This document shows, in pieces, positions 23,709 to 32,465 of a DNA stretch of 64,000 nt; position 1 is the stretch's first letter, and each line of letters begins with the position of its first letter. The translations under genes were made by a program, and so were the position numbers. The notes under the pieces are model-generated. The model was not told where the DNA came from and ran no database searches. It saw nothing but the letters and a program-made list of their open reading frames with translations. The DNA is from an uncultured Oscillospiraceae bacterium. GTDB taxonomy: Bacteria > Bacillota > Clostridia > Oscillospirales > Oscillospiraceae. The stretch spans positions 4,569-68,568 of the forward strand of contig CAKUEH010000013.1 of assembly GCA_934646185.1 (NCBI GenBank). Reading direction: 5' to 3'.

Positions 23709-25457
23709 TTATGCCAGCAGATTCTGCGTCCGGCAGAGGCTGGCGTAGATGCCGTCCCGTTTGAGAAGCTCCTCATTCGTGCCGCGCTCGGCGATGCGGC
23801 CGTCGGCAATGACGACGATCTCGCCCGCGGCGCGGATGGTGGACAGGCGGTGGGCGATGATGAGCGTGGTGCGGTTTTTGGCCAGCTCGTCAAACGCGTG
23901 CTGGATCTTCGCCTCCGTCAGCGTGTCGAGCGCGCTCGTCGCCTCGTCGAGAATGAGGATGGGCGGGTTTTTGAGGAAGATGCGCGCGATGGAGATACGC
24001 TGCTTCTGCCCGCCGGACAGGAGCGTTCCGCGCTCGCCGACGTAGGTGTCGAAGCCGTCGGGCATGGCCATGATATCGTCGTAGATCTCCGCGCGCTTCG
24101 CCGCGTCGACGATCTCCTCCATCGTCGCGCCGGGCCGGCCGTAGCGGATGTTTTCCAGAATGGAGTCCGCGAACAGGAACACGTCCTGCTGCACGATGCC
24201 GATGGAGCGGCGCAGGGATTCCTGCGTGACGCCGCGCACGTCATGGCCGTCGACGGTGATCGAGCCGCCGGTCACGTCGTAAAAGCGGGGGATCAGCTGG
24301 CAGAGCGTGCTCTTGCCGCCGCCGGACGGGCCGACGATGGCGACGGTCTGGCCCGCCGGGACGTGCAGGGACACATCGTGCAGGACTTCTGGATCGTCTT
24401 CATAGGAAAAGCTCACGTTCTGGACACCAATCTCGCCGCGCACGTGCGTCAGCTCGGCCGCGTCCGGCGCGTCATGCAGCTCCGGCGCGGTGCGCATGAT
24501 CTCGAGAAACCGCTCAAAGCCCGCCGTGCCGTTGGAGAACAGCTCCGTGAAGTTTGCGAGCTTCCGGATGGGATTGACAAAGGACGCGATATAGAGCGTA
24601 AACGTCAGAAGATCGACCGCGTCCATCTGGCCCTTCATGATGAGCAAGCCGCCCACCGTCACGACGGCCACGGACAGAGAGCTCGTGAAAAACTCCATCA
24701 CGGCCATGAAAATGCCCATTTCCCGGTGGAACATCTTTTTGGAGGTCTTGTAAATGTCGTTCGAGCGGTCGAATTTTTCTTCTTCCACGTGCTCGTTGGC
24801 AAACGCCTTGGCCGTGCGGATGCCGGAGAGGGCGGATTCGATGTCGGCGTTGATCGCGCCGGTCTTTTTCTTCACACGGCGGGAGGCCTCGCGCATCGCC
24901 CTGCGGCGCGAGACGATAACGGCGATGAACACCGGGATCATGATCGCCACGACCAGCGCCAGCCGCCATTCGATCGTCGCCATGACGGTCAGCGCGCCGA
25001 CGATGGTCACGAGCGAGATGAACAGATCCTCCGGCCCGTGGTGGGCAAGCTCGGTGATCTCAAAGAGGTCGGTCGTCATGCGGCTCATGAGCTGGCCGGT
25101 GCGGTTGCGGTCGAAGAATTCAAAGCCCAGCTCCTGCATGTGGCCGAACAGGGCCGCGCGGATGTCGGCCTCCACGCGGATGCCGAAGGTGTGGCCCCAG
25201 TAGGTGATGATGAAATACAGCACCGACCGCAGCGCGTACGCTGCCAGCACGATCAGCATGATCGTGAAGAACGTGCGGTACGCGCTCTGCGGCAGCAGCG
25301 TGCGCATGGCGTAGCGCGAGATAATGGGGTACGCCAGATCGATCATCGACACGACCAGCGCGCAGGCCATATCGAGAAAAAACAGCCCCCGGTGGGGCTT
25401 GAAGAAGGACAGGAAGATCGAAAAGCCCGATCGCTTCCGGTATTGTTCGGTTGTCAT
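23709..25457 (-). CDS. ABC exporter (MsbA/LmrA-like), homodimer type
   Basis: A 582-aa half-transporter: six-helix exporter domain (about 25-320) and NBD (about 345-580). All ATPase motifs are canonical: GPSGGGKST, LSGGQKQRISIAR, LILDEATSALD. In contrast to the 1-2750 pair, it can work as a homodimer. ATG 25457 is used because upstream codons give an unlikely basic extension and CGGAGCAG precedes it. Lipid or drug export is a family guess. Confidence 0.92.
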   Translation of the reverse strand: MTTEQYRKRSGFSIFLSFFKPHRGLFFLDMACALVVSMIDLAYPIISRYAMRTLLPQSAYRTFFTIMLIVLAAYALRSVLYFIITYWGHTFGIRVEADIRAALFGHMQELGFEFFDRNRTGQLMSRMTTDLFEITELAHHGPEDLFISLVTIVGALTVMATIEWRLALVVAIMIPVFIAVIVSRRRAMREASRRVKKKTGAINADIESALSGIRTAKAFANEHVEEEKFDRSNDIYKTSKKMFHREMGIFMAVMEFFTSSLSVAVVTVGGLLIMKGQMDAVDLLTFTLYIASFVNPIRKLANFTELFSNGTAGFERFLEIMRTAPELHDAPDAAELTHVRGEIGVQNVSFSYEDDPEVLHDVSLHVPAGQTVAIVGPSGGGKSTLCQLIPRFYDVTGGSITVDGHDVRGVTQESLRRSIGIVQQDVFLFADSILENIRYGRPGATMEEIVDAAKRAEIYDDIMAMPDGFDTYVGERGTLLSGGQKQRISIARIFLKNPPILILDEATSALDTLTEAKIQHAFDELAKNRTTLIIAHRLSTIRAAGEIVVIADGRIAERGTNEELLKRDGIYASLCRTQNLLA

Positions 25458-25575
25458 GACAGCTGCTCCGTTTCTCTTTGTTTTTTCTGTATTATACCGG
25501 GAGTTTTTGCGGATTGCAAGCCGTTGCGTACGGATTGTTTTTCTGATAGAATATCTCCAAAGTGAGGCGAAGCGT

Positions 25576-26202
25576 ATGATCGAGATCCTGAAGGAAACAG
25601 CGCGGTATCTTGTCTGCGTCAAGCCTGCCGGCATTGCCGCGCAGGGGACGCAGGCGGAGGCGCTGCCGCAGCTGCTCTCCGCGCAGCTGGGCTGCGAAAT
25701 ATTTCCCGTCCACCGGCTCGACCAGACGGTCGGCGGCGTGATGGTCTACGCGAAAACGGCGCGGGAGGCCGCGCGGCTGACGCAGGCGATGGGACAGGGA
25801 CAGATGGAAAAGACGTATCTGGCCGTTCTGACCGGCTGCCCGGCGGAGAAGGCCGGGACGCTGGAGGATCTGCTGTTCCACGACCGGGTGAAAAACAAGA
25901 CGTATGTGGTCAGACGGCCGCGCGGCGGTGTGAAGCAGGCGCGGCTGCGCTATGAGATCCTCGCGGAACAGGACGGGCTGAGCCTTGCGCGCATCCGGCT
26001 CGAAACGGGGCGCACGCACCAGATCCGCGTTCAGTTCGCCTCGCGGGGCCTGCCGCTGCTGGGCGACGGAAAATACGGCAGCCGCTGCAGCCGTTGCGCC
26101 TGCGCGCTCTGGTCGTACCGGCTGTCCTTTCCGGACGGGAAGGACGCGGCCGTCTTCGAGGCGCAGCCTCCGGCCAGGTTCCCATGGACGCTGTTTTTCT
26201 GA
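25576..26202 (+). CDS. RluA-family RNA pseudouridine synthase
   Basis: A 208-aa protein. The signature HRLDQTVGGVMVYAKT carries the catalytic Asp, and LARIRLETGRTHQIRVQFAS and GDGKYGS are the usual downstream motifs. No S4 domain is present, so it is the short RluA-type form acting on rRNA or tRNA uridines. The start at 25576 gives the family N-terminus (IEILKETARYLVCVKPAG). A long upstream extension in the same frame overlaps the divergent ABC gene and is rejected. Confidence 0.9.
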   Translation: MIEILKETARYLVCVKPAGIAAQGTQAEALPQLLSAQLGCEIFPVHRLDQTVGGVMVYAKTAREAARLTQAMGQGQMEKTYLAVLTGCPAEKAGTLEDLLFHDRVKNKTYVVRRPRGGVKQARLRYEILAEQDGLSLARIRLETGRTHQIRVQFASRGLPLLGDGKYGSRCSRCACALWSYRLSFPDGKDAAVFEAQPPARFPWTLFF

Positions 26203-26356
26203 TTTTGCGCACATCCCGCCGCATCCCGAAATGCGCCCGATGAGTACCCGCTGATCCGCACCGCGCTCTGTAGGGGCCGCCGGGAATGCTTGAGCCGCAT
26301 AGCTGCACCAGCGGAAAAAGCCGCGGCGCCCGGAGGCCCGGACACCGCGTAGTTTT

Positions 26357-27139
26357 TTATTCATCCCGGTACCGGAACAGCGCCCGGCTGAGGGCGAGGA
26401 TCTCCGGCTCGTCGAGGGAATTCTCGAAAACCGCCGTCCCCGGTTCGCTGCCCGTGCGCAGCATCCCGCTCTGGGCGAGCTTCCGCTCGAGCTGCATCGC
26501 GACGCCGTGACTGCCGTCCATGATCTCCGGCTCCGGCCCCACGATCCTGCGGATCGCGCCCGTCAGGAACGGATAGTGCGTGCAGCCGAGCACGATCGCG
26601 TCGACCGGCTCGCGCAGATACGGCGCGAGCTTTTCTTCCAGATACGCCTCCACGGCGCTTCCGCGCAGCTCTCCGCGCTCGACAAACTCCATAAGTCCCT
26701 CGCACGGCAGGCCGGTGATCTGCGCCCGGCTATCAAACTGGCGCTTGAGCGCCTGAAATTTCTCCTGCCGGATGGTCATGGGCGTCGCCATGACCAGGAT
26801 CCTGCCGCCGGGGTACTTTTCAACGGCAGGCTTGAGCGCGGGCTCCGTCCCGATCACGGGAAGATCCGGGTAGACTTGCCGCAGCAGGCCGATGGCGGCG
26901 GACGTCGCCGTGTTGCAGGCCACGACGATGGCCTTGGCCCCAGCGTTTACCAGACGCTCTGCCGCCGCAAGGCTCAGCGCCCGGATCTGCGCCTCGCTCT
27001 TGACGCCATAGGGCGCGTGGAGCGAGTCGCCGTAGTACAGATAATTCTCCTGCGGCAGCAGCCGCACCGTCTCGCGCAGGACGCTGATCCCGCCGAGGCC
27101 GGAGTCAAAAAACGCGACAGGCCGATCCTGCTTCTGCAT
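26357..27139 (-). CDS. murI: Glutamate racemase
   Basis: A 260-aa enzyme that makes D-glutamate for peptidoglycan. The two catalytic cysteines are in VVACNTATSAA and VLGCTHYPFL, and FDSGLGGISVLRE is the N-terminal signature. ATG 27139 is preferred, with GGAGGCG 7 nt upstream. A GTG two codons earlier would place the ribosome site too close. It follows the deoxynucleoside kinase gene with a 2-bp gap. Confidence 0.94.
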   Translation of the reverse strand: MQKQDRPVAFFDSGLGGISVLRETVRLLPQENYLYYGDSLHAPYGVKSEAQIRALSLAAAERLVNAGAKAIVVACNTATSAAIGLLRQVYPDLPVIGTEPALKPAVEKYPGGRILVMATPMTIRQEKFQALKRQFDSRAQITGLPCEGLMEFVERGELRGSAVEAYLEEKLAPYLREPVDAIVLGCTHYPFLTGAIRRIVGPEPEIMDGSHGVAMQLERKLAQSGMLRTGSEPGTAVFENSLDEPEILALSRALFRYRDE

Positions 27140-27141
27140 GC

Positions 27142-27735
27142 TCACGCCTCCAAAAACCGCACGATCTCATTCAGATCGTATTCCCCGCCGTCCATGTTGA
27201 TGCGCAGCGTCCGCTCCGGCGGGAGCGTTTCGGCCCATTCGTCGTAAAGCTCCTTGAGCTCGTACACATACATGAGATCGAGATCATCCTCGTATTCCCG
27301 CCCGCGCTGGCGCATGTGCTCGATGATCGTGCTGACGGAGCAGTCGAGATAGAGATATTTGTCGACCGGCGGCATCAGCGAGGCAATGCCGTTTGCCAGC
27401 TTGCAGAGGATGCCGTATTCGTCCTGCGTCAGATCCTGCTGGTTCAGGCGGTATTTCGCGATGACCAGATTCTCCAGAAATGCGCGGTCGAAGAAGAAAA
27501 ACTCGGTATCGCCGATCTCCGGCCGCCATTTTTCATCGTCAAAATACAGCGAGAGAAAGCTGACCTGCGAGTGAAACGACCAGCGTCTGGAGTCGGAATA
27601 GTATTCGTTGATATAGGGATTGTCCTGCGGACGCTCCTCATGAAACGCGGCGCGCGGGCCGAAATATGCCGTGAGCCGCTGCAGAAGCGTCGTCTTTCCC
27701 GCGCCCACGGTGCCGCAGATCGCAATGTACTTCAT
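27142..27735 (-). CDS. Deoxynucleoside kinase
   Basis: A 197-aa P-loop kinase of the dNK/dCK/dGK family. The P-loop is GTVGAGKTT. The ERS/EERP substrate region is HEERPQDNPY. SFHSQVSFLSLYF, FFFDRAFLENLVIA (DR motif) and the lid REYE complete the set. It phosphorylates salvaged deoxynucleosides. Base specificity is not readable. It is transcribed with murI, away from nrdG. Confidence 0.92.
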   Translation of the reverse strand: MKYIAICGTVGAGKTTLLQRLTAYFGPRAAFHEERPQDNPYINEYYSDSRRWSFHSQVSFLSLYFDDEKWRPEIGDTEFFFFDRAFLENLVIAKYRLNQQDLTQDEYGILCKLANGIASLMPPVDKYLYLDCSVSTIIEHMRQRGREYEDDLDLMYVYELKELYDEWAETLPPERTLRINMDGGEYDLNEIVRFLEA

Positions 27736-27828
27736 ATCCGCCCGCCTCCTTTGTCAACTGACGCCTATTCTACAACATCCAGCCGGTGGAAGCAAGACGC
27801 AAAACTGCCGAAAAACACGGCGCCCCGC

Positions 27829-27857
27829 TTGCAAAGCTCCCGGCGGCGTGATACGAT
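27829..27857 (+). promoter_or_regulatory. Sigma-A-type promoter of nrdG-dut
   Basis: TTGCAA (27829-27834), a 17-bp spacer and TACGAT (27852-27857), 28 bp ahead of nrdG. Confidence 0.6.
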
Positions 27858-27884
27858 AATAAAAAAGGAGAGCGAGGTGCCGCA

Positions 27885-28412
27885 ATGAACTACGCGACGA
27901 TCAAAACCTGCGACATTGCCAACGGACCCGGCGTGCGGGTCAGCCTGTTCGTCTCCGGCTGCCGGCATCACTGCAAGGACTGCTTCAATCCCGAAACGTG
28001 GGACTTTTCCTACGGCGAGCCGTTTGACGAGGCGGTGATGGACAAGATCCTCGCCATGCTGGCGCCCGCCTACATCCGGGGCATCACGTATCTGGGCGGC
28101 GAGCCGTTTGAGCAGGAGAACCAGCCGGGACTGCTGGCGCTTTCACGCAGGATCAAGGCGGCCTATCCCGAAAAATCCATCTGGTCGTTCACCGGCTATC
28201 TCTTCGACCGCGACATTCTGGCAAAGAAGCTCGGCCCGTGGGAGGTCACGCAGGAGCTGCTGTCCTATCTCGACGTGCTGGTCGACGGGCCGTTCGTCGC
28301 AAGCCTCAAGAACCTGAATCTCCGCTTCCGCGGCTCGTCCAATCAGCGGCTGATCGACGTGCCCGCGAGTCTGAAAACCGGAGCCGTCGTCCTCTGGGAC
28401 GAGCGGCAGTAG
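27885..28412 (+). CDS. nrdG: Anaerobic ribonucleotide reductase activating enzyme
   Basis: A 175-aa radical-SAM activase that puts the glycyl radical on NrdD. The [4Fe-4S] cysteines C26, C30 and C33 form CxxxCxxC (SGCRHHCKDC). TYLGGEPFEQEN is the GGE SAM-binding motif. nrdD is not in this window. dut follows 10 bp later, grouping two deoxynucleotide functions. Confidence 0.93.
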   Translation: MNYATIKTCDIANGPGVRVSLFVSGCRHHCKDCFNPETWDFSYGEPFDEAVMDKILAMLAPAYIRGITYLGGEPFEQENQPGLLALSRRIKAAYPEKSIWSFTGYLFDRDILAKKLGPWEVTQELLSYLDVLVDGPFVASLKNLNLRFRGSSNQRLIDVPASLKTGAVVLWDERQ

Positions 28413-28422
28413 GAGGAATTTT

Positions 28423-28854
28423 ATGCCTGTGATCAAGATCCACTATTTTTCCGACGATCTGCCCCGCCTGCAAAAAACCGGCAAGGGCGACTGGATCGAT
28501 CTGTACTGCGCGCAGACCATGGAGCTCCGCGCGGGCGACTTCGCCCTCATCCCGCTGGGCGTATCGATGCAGCTGCCGGAGGGCTACGAGGCCCGCACGG
28601 CTCCGCGCTCATCCACGTTCAAGCGCTGGGGCATTCTGCAGGCCAACTCCGTCGGCGTGATCGACAACAGCTACTGCGGCACGAACGACGAATGGAAGCT
28701 GCCGGTCTACGCCACGCGCGACACCGTGATCGAAAAGGGCGACCGCATCTGTCAGTTCCGCATCTACGAGGTGCAGCCGCCGATCGACTTTGAAGAATGC
28801 GATACGCTCTCCGGCACGGACCGGGGCGGCTTCGGCTCGACCGGCGTGCGCTGA
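28423..28854 (+). CDS. dut: dUTP diphosphatase
   Basis: A 143-aa trimeric dUTPase that keeps uracil out of DNA. Motifs are visible in order: ALIPLGVSMQLPEGYEA (I), APRSST (II), ANSVGVIDNSYCGTNDEW (III, catalytic Asp), GDRICQFRIY (IV) and GGFGSTG (V, the mobile lid). AGGAGGA precedes the ATG. It is co-transcribed with nrdG and the dihydropyrimidinase gene lies 31 bp downstream. Confidence 0.94.
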   Translation: MPVIKIHYFSDDLPRLQKTGKGDWIDLYCAQTMELRAGDFALIPLGVSMQLPEGYEARTAPRSSTFKRWGILQANSVGVIDNSYCGTNDEWKLPVYATRDTVIEKGDRICQFRIYEVQPPIDFEECDTLSGTDRGGFGSTGVR

Positions 28855-28885
28855 ACCGATTTTGCAAGAAAGGAAGAATGTTATC

Positions 28886-30259
28886 ATGAAAACGTTACTC
28901 AAGGGCGGCACGGTCGTCTCTGCGGCAGGCTCCCGCATCGCGGATGTGCTGGTGGACGGCGAGAAGATCGCCGCTGTCGGCGAAGGTCTCCCGGCGGACG
29001 GCGCGAAGGTCGTCGACGTGCGCGGCAAGCTCCTCTTCCCCGGCTTTATCGACGCGCACACGCATTTTGACCTCGACGTCTGCAACACCACGACCGCCGA
29101 CAACTTCGACACCGGCACGCGCAGCGCCATCCACGGCGGCACGACGATGGTCATCGACTTTGCCTGCCCGAACAAGGGCGAGACGCTGGATTATGGTCTG
29201 AAGTTCTGGCATAAAAAGGCCGACGGCCGGTCGAGCTGCGACTACAGCTTCCACATGACCATCGACGACTGGAACGAGGGCATCAAAAACGAGATCCCCG
29301 CCATGTTTGAAGCGGGCATCCCGTCGTTCAAAATGTACATGACGTATCCCGCTATGATGATCGGCGATCAGGATCTGTTCTCGGCGCTGCTGGAGCTGAA
29401 AAAATACGGCGGCATCGCCGGCGTCCACTGCGAAAACGCGGGCGTGATCGACGCGCTGATCGCGCAGCACAAGGCGGAGGGAAAGACGGCCCCGTCGTCC
29501 CATCCCGAGTGCCGCCCGAACCCGCTCGAGGCGGAGGCGGTCGCGCATCTGCTGCGCATCGCGGAGGTCGCGGACGTTCCGGTCGTGATCGTACATCTGA
29601 GCACGAAGGAAGCGCTGCTCGAGGTCATGCACGCGCGCGAACGCGGACAGAAGGTCTATGTCGAAACCTGCCCGCACTATCTGCTGCTGGACGACAGCGT
29701 CTATGACCAGGACGACTATTCCGCCTCCGCCCGCTATATCTGCGCGCCGCCCATGCGCAAGAAGGAAGATCAGGCGGTCTTGTGGAAGGCCCTTGCCAAC
29801 GGCACCATCCAGACCGTCTCGACCGACCACTGCAGCTTTACCCTGCAGCAGAAGGACGCCGGACGCGGCGACTTTACGAAGATCCCCGGCGGACTGCCCG
29901 GCGTGGAGACGCGCGGCGAGCTGCTCTATACGGCGGGCGTGGCCGAAGGCCGCATCACGAAGGAGCAGATGTGCGCGCTTCTGTCCGAAAACCCCGCCCG
30001 GCTCTACGGCGCGTACCCGCGCAAGGGCATCCTCGCCCCCGGCAGCGACGCGGACATCGTCGTCTACGACCCCGAGGCCGACTCGGTCATCACGGCGCAG
30101 ACGCAGCTCTCCGCCGCAGGCTACACGCCCTATGAGGGCTTCAAGACCAGGGGCTCCATCGCGCAGGTTTATCTGCGCGGAACGCTCGCCGTCGATCACG
30201 GCGAGATGAAGACCGGCCCCATCGGCGCCTACATCCCGCGCCATCTGGGCAGCCTGTAA
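28886..30259 (+). CDS. hydA: Dihydropyrimidinase / D-hydantoinase
   Basis: A 457-aa amidohydrolase that opens dihydrouracil or hydantoin-type rings. Metal motifs are DAHTHFDL (HxH), SFKMYMTYP (carbamylated Lys), GVHCENA, VVIVHLSTKEA (His) and STDHCSFT (Asp). ATG 28886 after AGGAAG gives the normal N-terminus. In related anaerobes such enzymes occur with Se-dependent molybdenum hydroxylases in purine degradation. The Se-type hydroxylase here is 30 kb away, so the link is inference. Confidence 0.92.
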   Translation: MKTLLKGGTVVSAAGSRIADVLVDGEKIAAVGEGLPADGAKVVDVRGKLLFPGFIDAHTHFDLDVCNTTTADNFDTGTRSAIHGGTTMVIDFACPNKGETLDYGLKFWHKKADGRSSCDYSFHMTIDDWNEGIKNEIPAMFEAGIPSFKMYMTYPAMMIGDQDLFSALLELKKYGGIAGVHCENAGVIDALIAQHKAEGKTAPSSHPECRPNPLEAEAVAHLLRIAEVADVPVVIVHLSTKEALLEVMHARERGQKVYVETCPHYLLLDDSVYDQDDYSASARYICAPPMRKKEDQAVLWKALANGTIQTVSTDHCSFTLQQKDAGRGDFTKIPGGLPGVETRGELLYTAGVAEGRITKEQMCALLSENPARLYGAYPRKGILAPGSDADIVVYDPEADSVITAQTQLSAAGYTPYEGFKTRGSIAQVYLRGTLAVDHGEMKTGPIGAYIPRHLGSL

Positions 30260-30272
30260 GCACCGCAAAAAA

Positions 30273-30303
30273 ACGCCCCTGCTCCGGTCTGGAGCAGGGG
30301 CGT
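30273..30303. terminator. Bidirectional intrinsic terminator
   Basis: A perfect stem ACGCCCCTGCTCC/GGAGCAGGGGCGT with an A-run on the left. It separates convergent hydA and fakA. Confidence 0.85.
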
Positions 30304-30308
30304 GACGT

Positions 30309-31988
30309 TTATTCTGCCGAGATCAGATAATAGTAGATCGGCTGGCCGCCGGAGACGAGGTTGACCTCTGCGTTGGGCGCGTGCTGCCGGAACAGCTCCA
30401 GCGCCGCCTCCGCGTCAGATTCCTGAATGTCCGCGCCGTAGAAGATGTTGATGAATTCCTTCTCGGCCTCCGCAGCCTTGTCCGCAAGGCGCGCGAGAAG
30501 CTCGGTGATATCGCGCGTCGTTCCGGCCAGCGCGCCGTCGCACAGGCCGAGATAGTCGCCCGCGTGAATGTCGAAGCCGTCAAAGTCCGAGTCGCGCGCG
30601 GCATAGGTGATCTGCATGGTCATGACGCCGGAGAGGCAGTCGGTCATGGCCGCTTCGTTTTCACTCGGCTCCATGCCGGGGTCGAACGAGAGCATGGCGC
30701 TGATGCCCTGCGGGACGGTTTTGGTCGGGACGACCACGACCTCGCGCGAGGCCAGCTCTGCCGCCGCCTGCGCGGCCATGATGATGTTCTTGTTGTTGGG
30801 CAGGACGAAGACAATCTCCGCAGGGGTCTTTTCGATCGCCCGCAGGATATCCTCCGTCGAGGGATTCATCGTCTGGCCGCCCTCGATGATCTCGTCGACG
30901 CCGAGATCGCGGAACACGCCGGCCAGACCCGCGCCCGCGCACACGGCGACGCTGCCGTAGCGCTTTTCGGGCTCTGCAGGAGCGTCCTGCTTCGCGGGCT
31001 GGTTTTCCAGCTCTTTTTCCACGGCCTCCAGATCATCGGTCGACCGGGCCTTGCGGCCCGCGGTCAGATCGTCGTGCTGCAGGCGCATGTTTTCGATCTT
31101 TGCAAGCTCCAGCGTACCGTACTTCTGGGCCTCGCTCAGCGCGTCGCCCGGAATGTTCGTATGTACGTGGACCTTGAACGCCTCGTCGTCCTCGCCGATG
31201 ACAAGACTGTCGCCGATGCTGCCGAGATATTCGCGCAGCGGGTCGAGCGAGGTAATGTCCTCGCGCTTGCGCACGATGAAGACCGTGTCGAAGGCGAACG
31301 TGATATCCTCGGAGTCGAAAATGCCGAAATCGGCCTCTTCGTTCACCGCGCCGGTATCCTCGCAGACGATATCGTTGCCACGCAGGCTCTCGAGCATGCC
31401 GTGCAGAATGAGGCAGAAGCCCATGCCGCCCGCGTCGACGACACCGGCCTTTTTCAGGACCGGGTTCTGGTTGACCGTGTTGTCCAGCGCGGCGTGCGCC
31501 GTGTCGAGGCAGTGCTGCAGAACATACTCGATCTCAGCGTTTTCTTCGGCCAGATCGCGCGCGGCGTCTGCCGTGAGGCGGGAGACGGTCAGGATGGTGC
31601 CCTCGGCGGGCTTCATGACCGCCTTATACGCCGCCTCGACGCCTGCGGTCAGCGCGTCGGCAAAATCCTTGCCGTCGGCCTCGAGCTTTCCCTTGAGCGA
31701 CTTGGAAAAGCCGCGGAACAGAAGAGACAGAATGACGCCCGAGTTGCCTCTTGCGCCGCGCAGGAGCGCGGAGGCCGTCTTGTCGGCGGCCTTGGTGAGC
31801 GTGATGCCGTCCGCCTTGCGCAGCTCCGTGCTGGCGGCGGAGAGCGTCATGCTCATATTTGTGCCGGTATCTCCGTCGGGGACGGGGAAGACGTTCAGCT
31901 CGTTGACCTTCTGCTTGTTCAGGTCGATCTCGGCAGCGGCGGAGAGCATCATCCGGCTGAACGCCGCGCCGTCAATAGTTTTGATCAT
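30309..31988 (-). CDS. fakA: DAK2-domain fatty acid kinase FakA (YloV)
   Basis: A 559-aa protein. The N-terminal DhaL-type kinase domain (1 to about 205) has NVFPVPDGDTGTNMSMTL (Mg-ATP Asp residues) and GARGNSGVILS. A middle domain of about 80 aa and the DegV-like C-terminal domain (SVAVCAGAGLAGVF onwards) follow. FakA phosphorylates fatty acids held by FakB so that exogenous acids enter phospholipid. It pairs with the Asp23/YloU gene as in Bacillus. Confidence 0.93.
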   Translation of the reverse strand: MIKTIDGAAFSRMMLSAAAEIDLNKQKVNELNVFPVPDGDTGTNMSMTLSAASTELRKADGITLTKAADKTASALLRGARGNSGVILSLLFRGFSKSLKGKLEADGKDFADALTAGVEAAYKAVMKPAEGTILTVSRLTADAARDLAEENAEIEYVLQHCLDTAHAALDNTVNQNPVLKKAGVVDAGGMGFCLILHGMLESLRGNDIVCEDTGAVNEEADFGIFDSEDITFAFDTVFIVRKREDITSLDPLREYLGSIGDSLVIGEDDEAFKVHVHTNIPGDALSEAQKYGTLELAKIENMRLQHDDLTAGRKARSTDDLEAVEKELENQPAKQDAPAEPEKRYGSVAVCAGAGLAGVFRDLGVDEIIEGGQTMNPSTEDILRAIEKTPAEIVFVLPNNKNIIMAAQAAAELASREVVVVPTKTVPQGISAMLSFDPGMEPSENEAAMTDCLSGVMTMQITYAARDSDFDGFDIHAGDYLGLCDGALAGTTRDITELLARLADKAAEAEKEFINIFYGADIQESDAEAALELFRQHAPNAEVNLVSGGQPIYYYLISAE

Positions 31989-32037
31989 GGTTTACCTCCG
32001 TGAGCGCCCTGTATGCGCGCGTGAATTGGGATCGATA

Positions 32038-32391
32038 TCAGTCGACGGAAATGGAGTCGACGAATACGTTCACGGCACGCACCTCGGTGCCCGTGGACTT
32101 GGTGACGAAATAGCGGACCTCGCTGATGATGGAGGACGCGATGGCGCTGAGGTTGACGCTCTTGTCGACCATGATATGCAGATCGATGGAAATGGAATTG
32201 TCGGGGCTGAACGTGACCTTGACGCCCTTGCCCATGGCCTCCCTGCGCAGCAGGTGGACCAGCCCGTCCGTCATGGAGCGCACGGCCATGCCCTTGACGC
32301 CGAAGCAGTTGGTCGCCGCAAAGCCCGCGATATTGGTATAGACAGCGCTGTCGACCGTGATCTGGCCGGCGTCTGTATTCATACGGATCAT
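32038..32391 (-). CDS. Asp23/Gls24 (YloU) family envelope-stress protein
   Basis: A 117-aa Asp23-domain protein with GQITVDSAVYTNIAGFAATN and GVKVTFSPDNSISIDLHIMV. It lies 49 bp upstream of fakA on the same strand; this yloU-yloV pairing is widespread in Firmicutes. The start 32391 has AAGGAGGA six nt upstream. Its biochemical role is not settled. Confidence 0.9.
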   Translation of the reverse strand: MIRMNTDAGQITVDSAVYTNIAGFAATNCFGVKGMAVRSMTDGLVHLLRREAMGKGVKVTFSPDNSISIDLHIMVDKSVNLSAIASSIISEVRYFVTKSTGTEVRAVNVFVDSISVD

Positions 32392-32465
32392 CAAGATTCC
32401 TCCTTCTGGGATATTCAATTCATTTTAACCGATTTGCCGGGAAAGTACAAGTCAAAAAACGGGTT

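Noticed and set aside
20948..23893. 981-aa open frame on the minus strand
   Set aside because: Mirror of metN-metI-metQ, with no domain pattern of its own.
25324..25575. Extended start for the pseudouridine synthase
   Set aside because: Would overlap the divergent ABC exporter's first codons and promoter; the family N-terminus begins at 25576.
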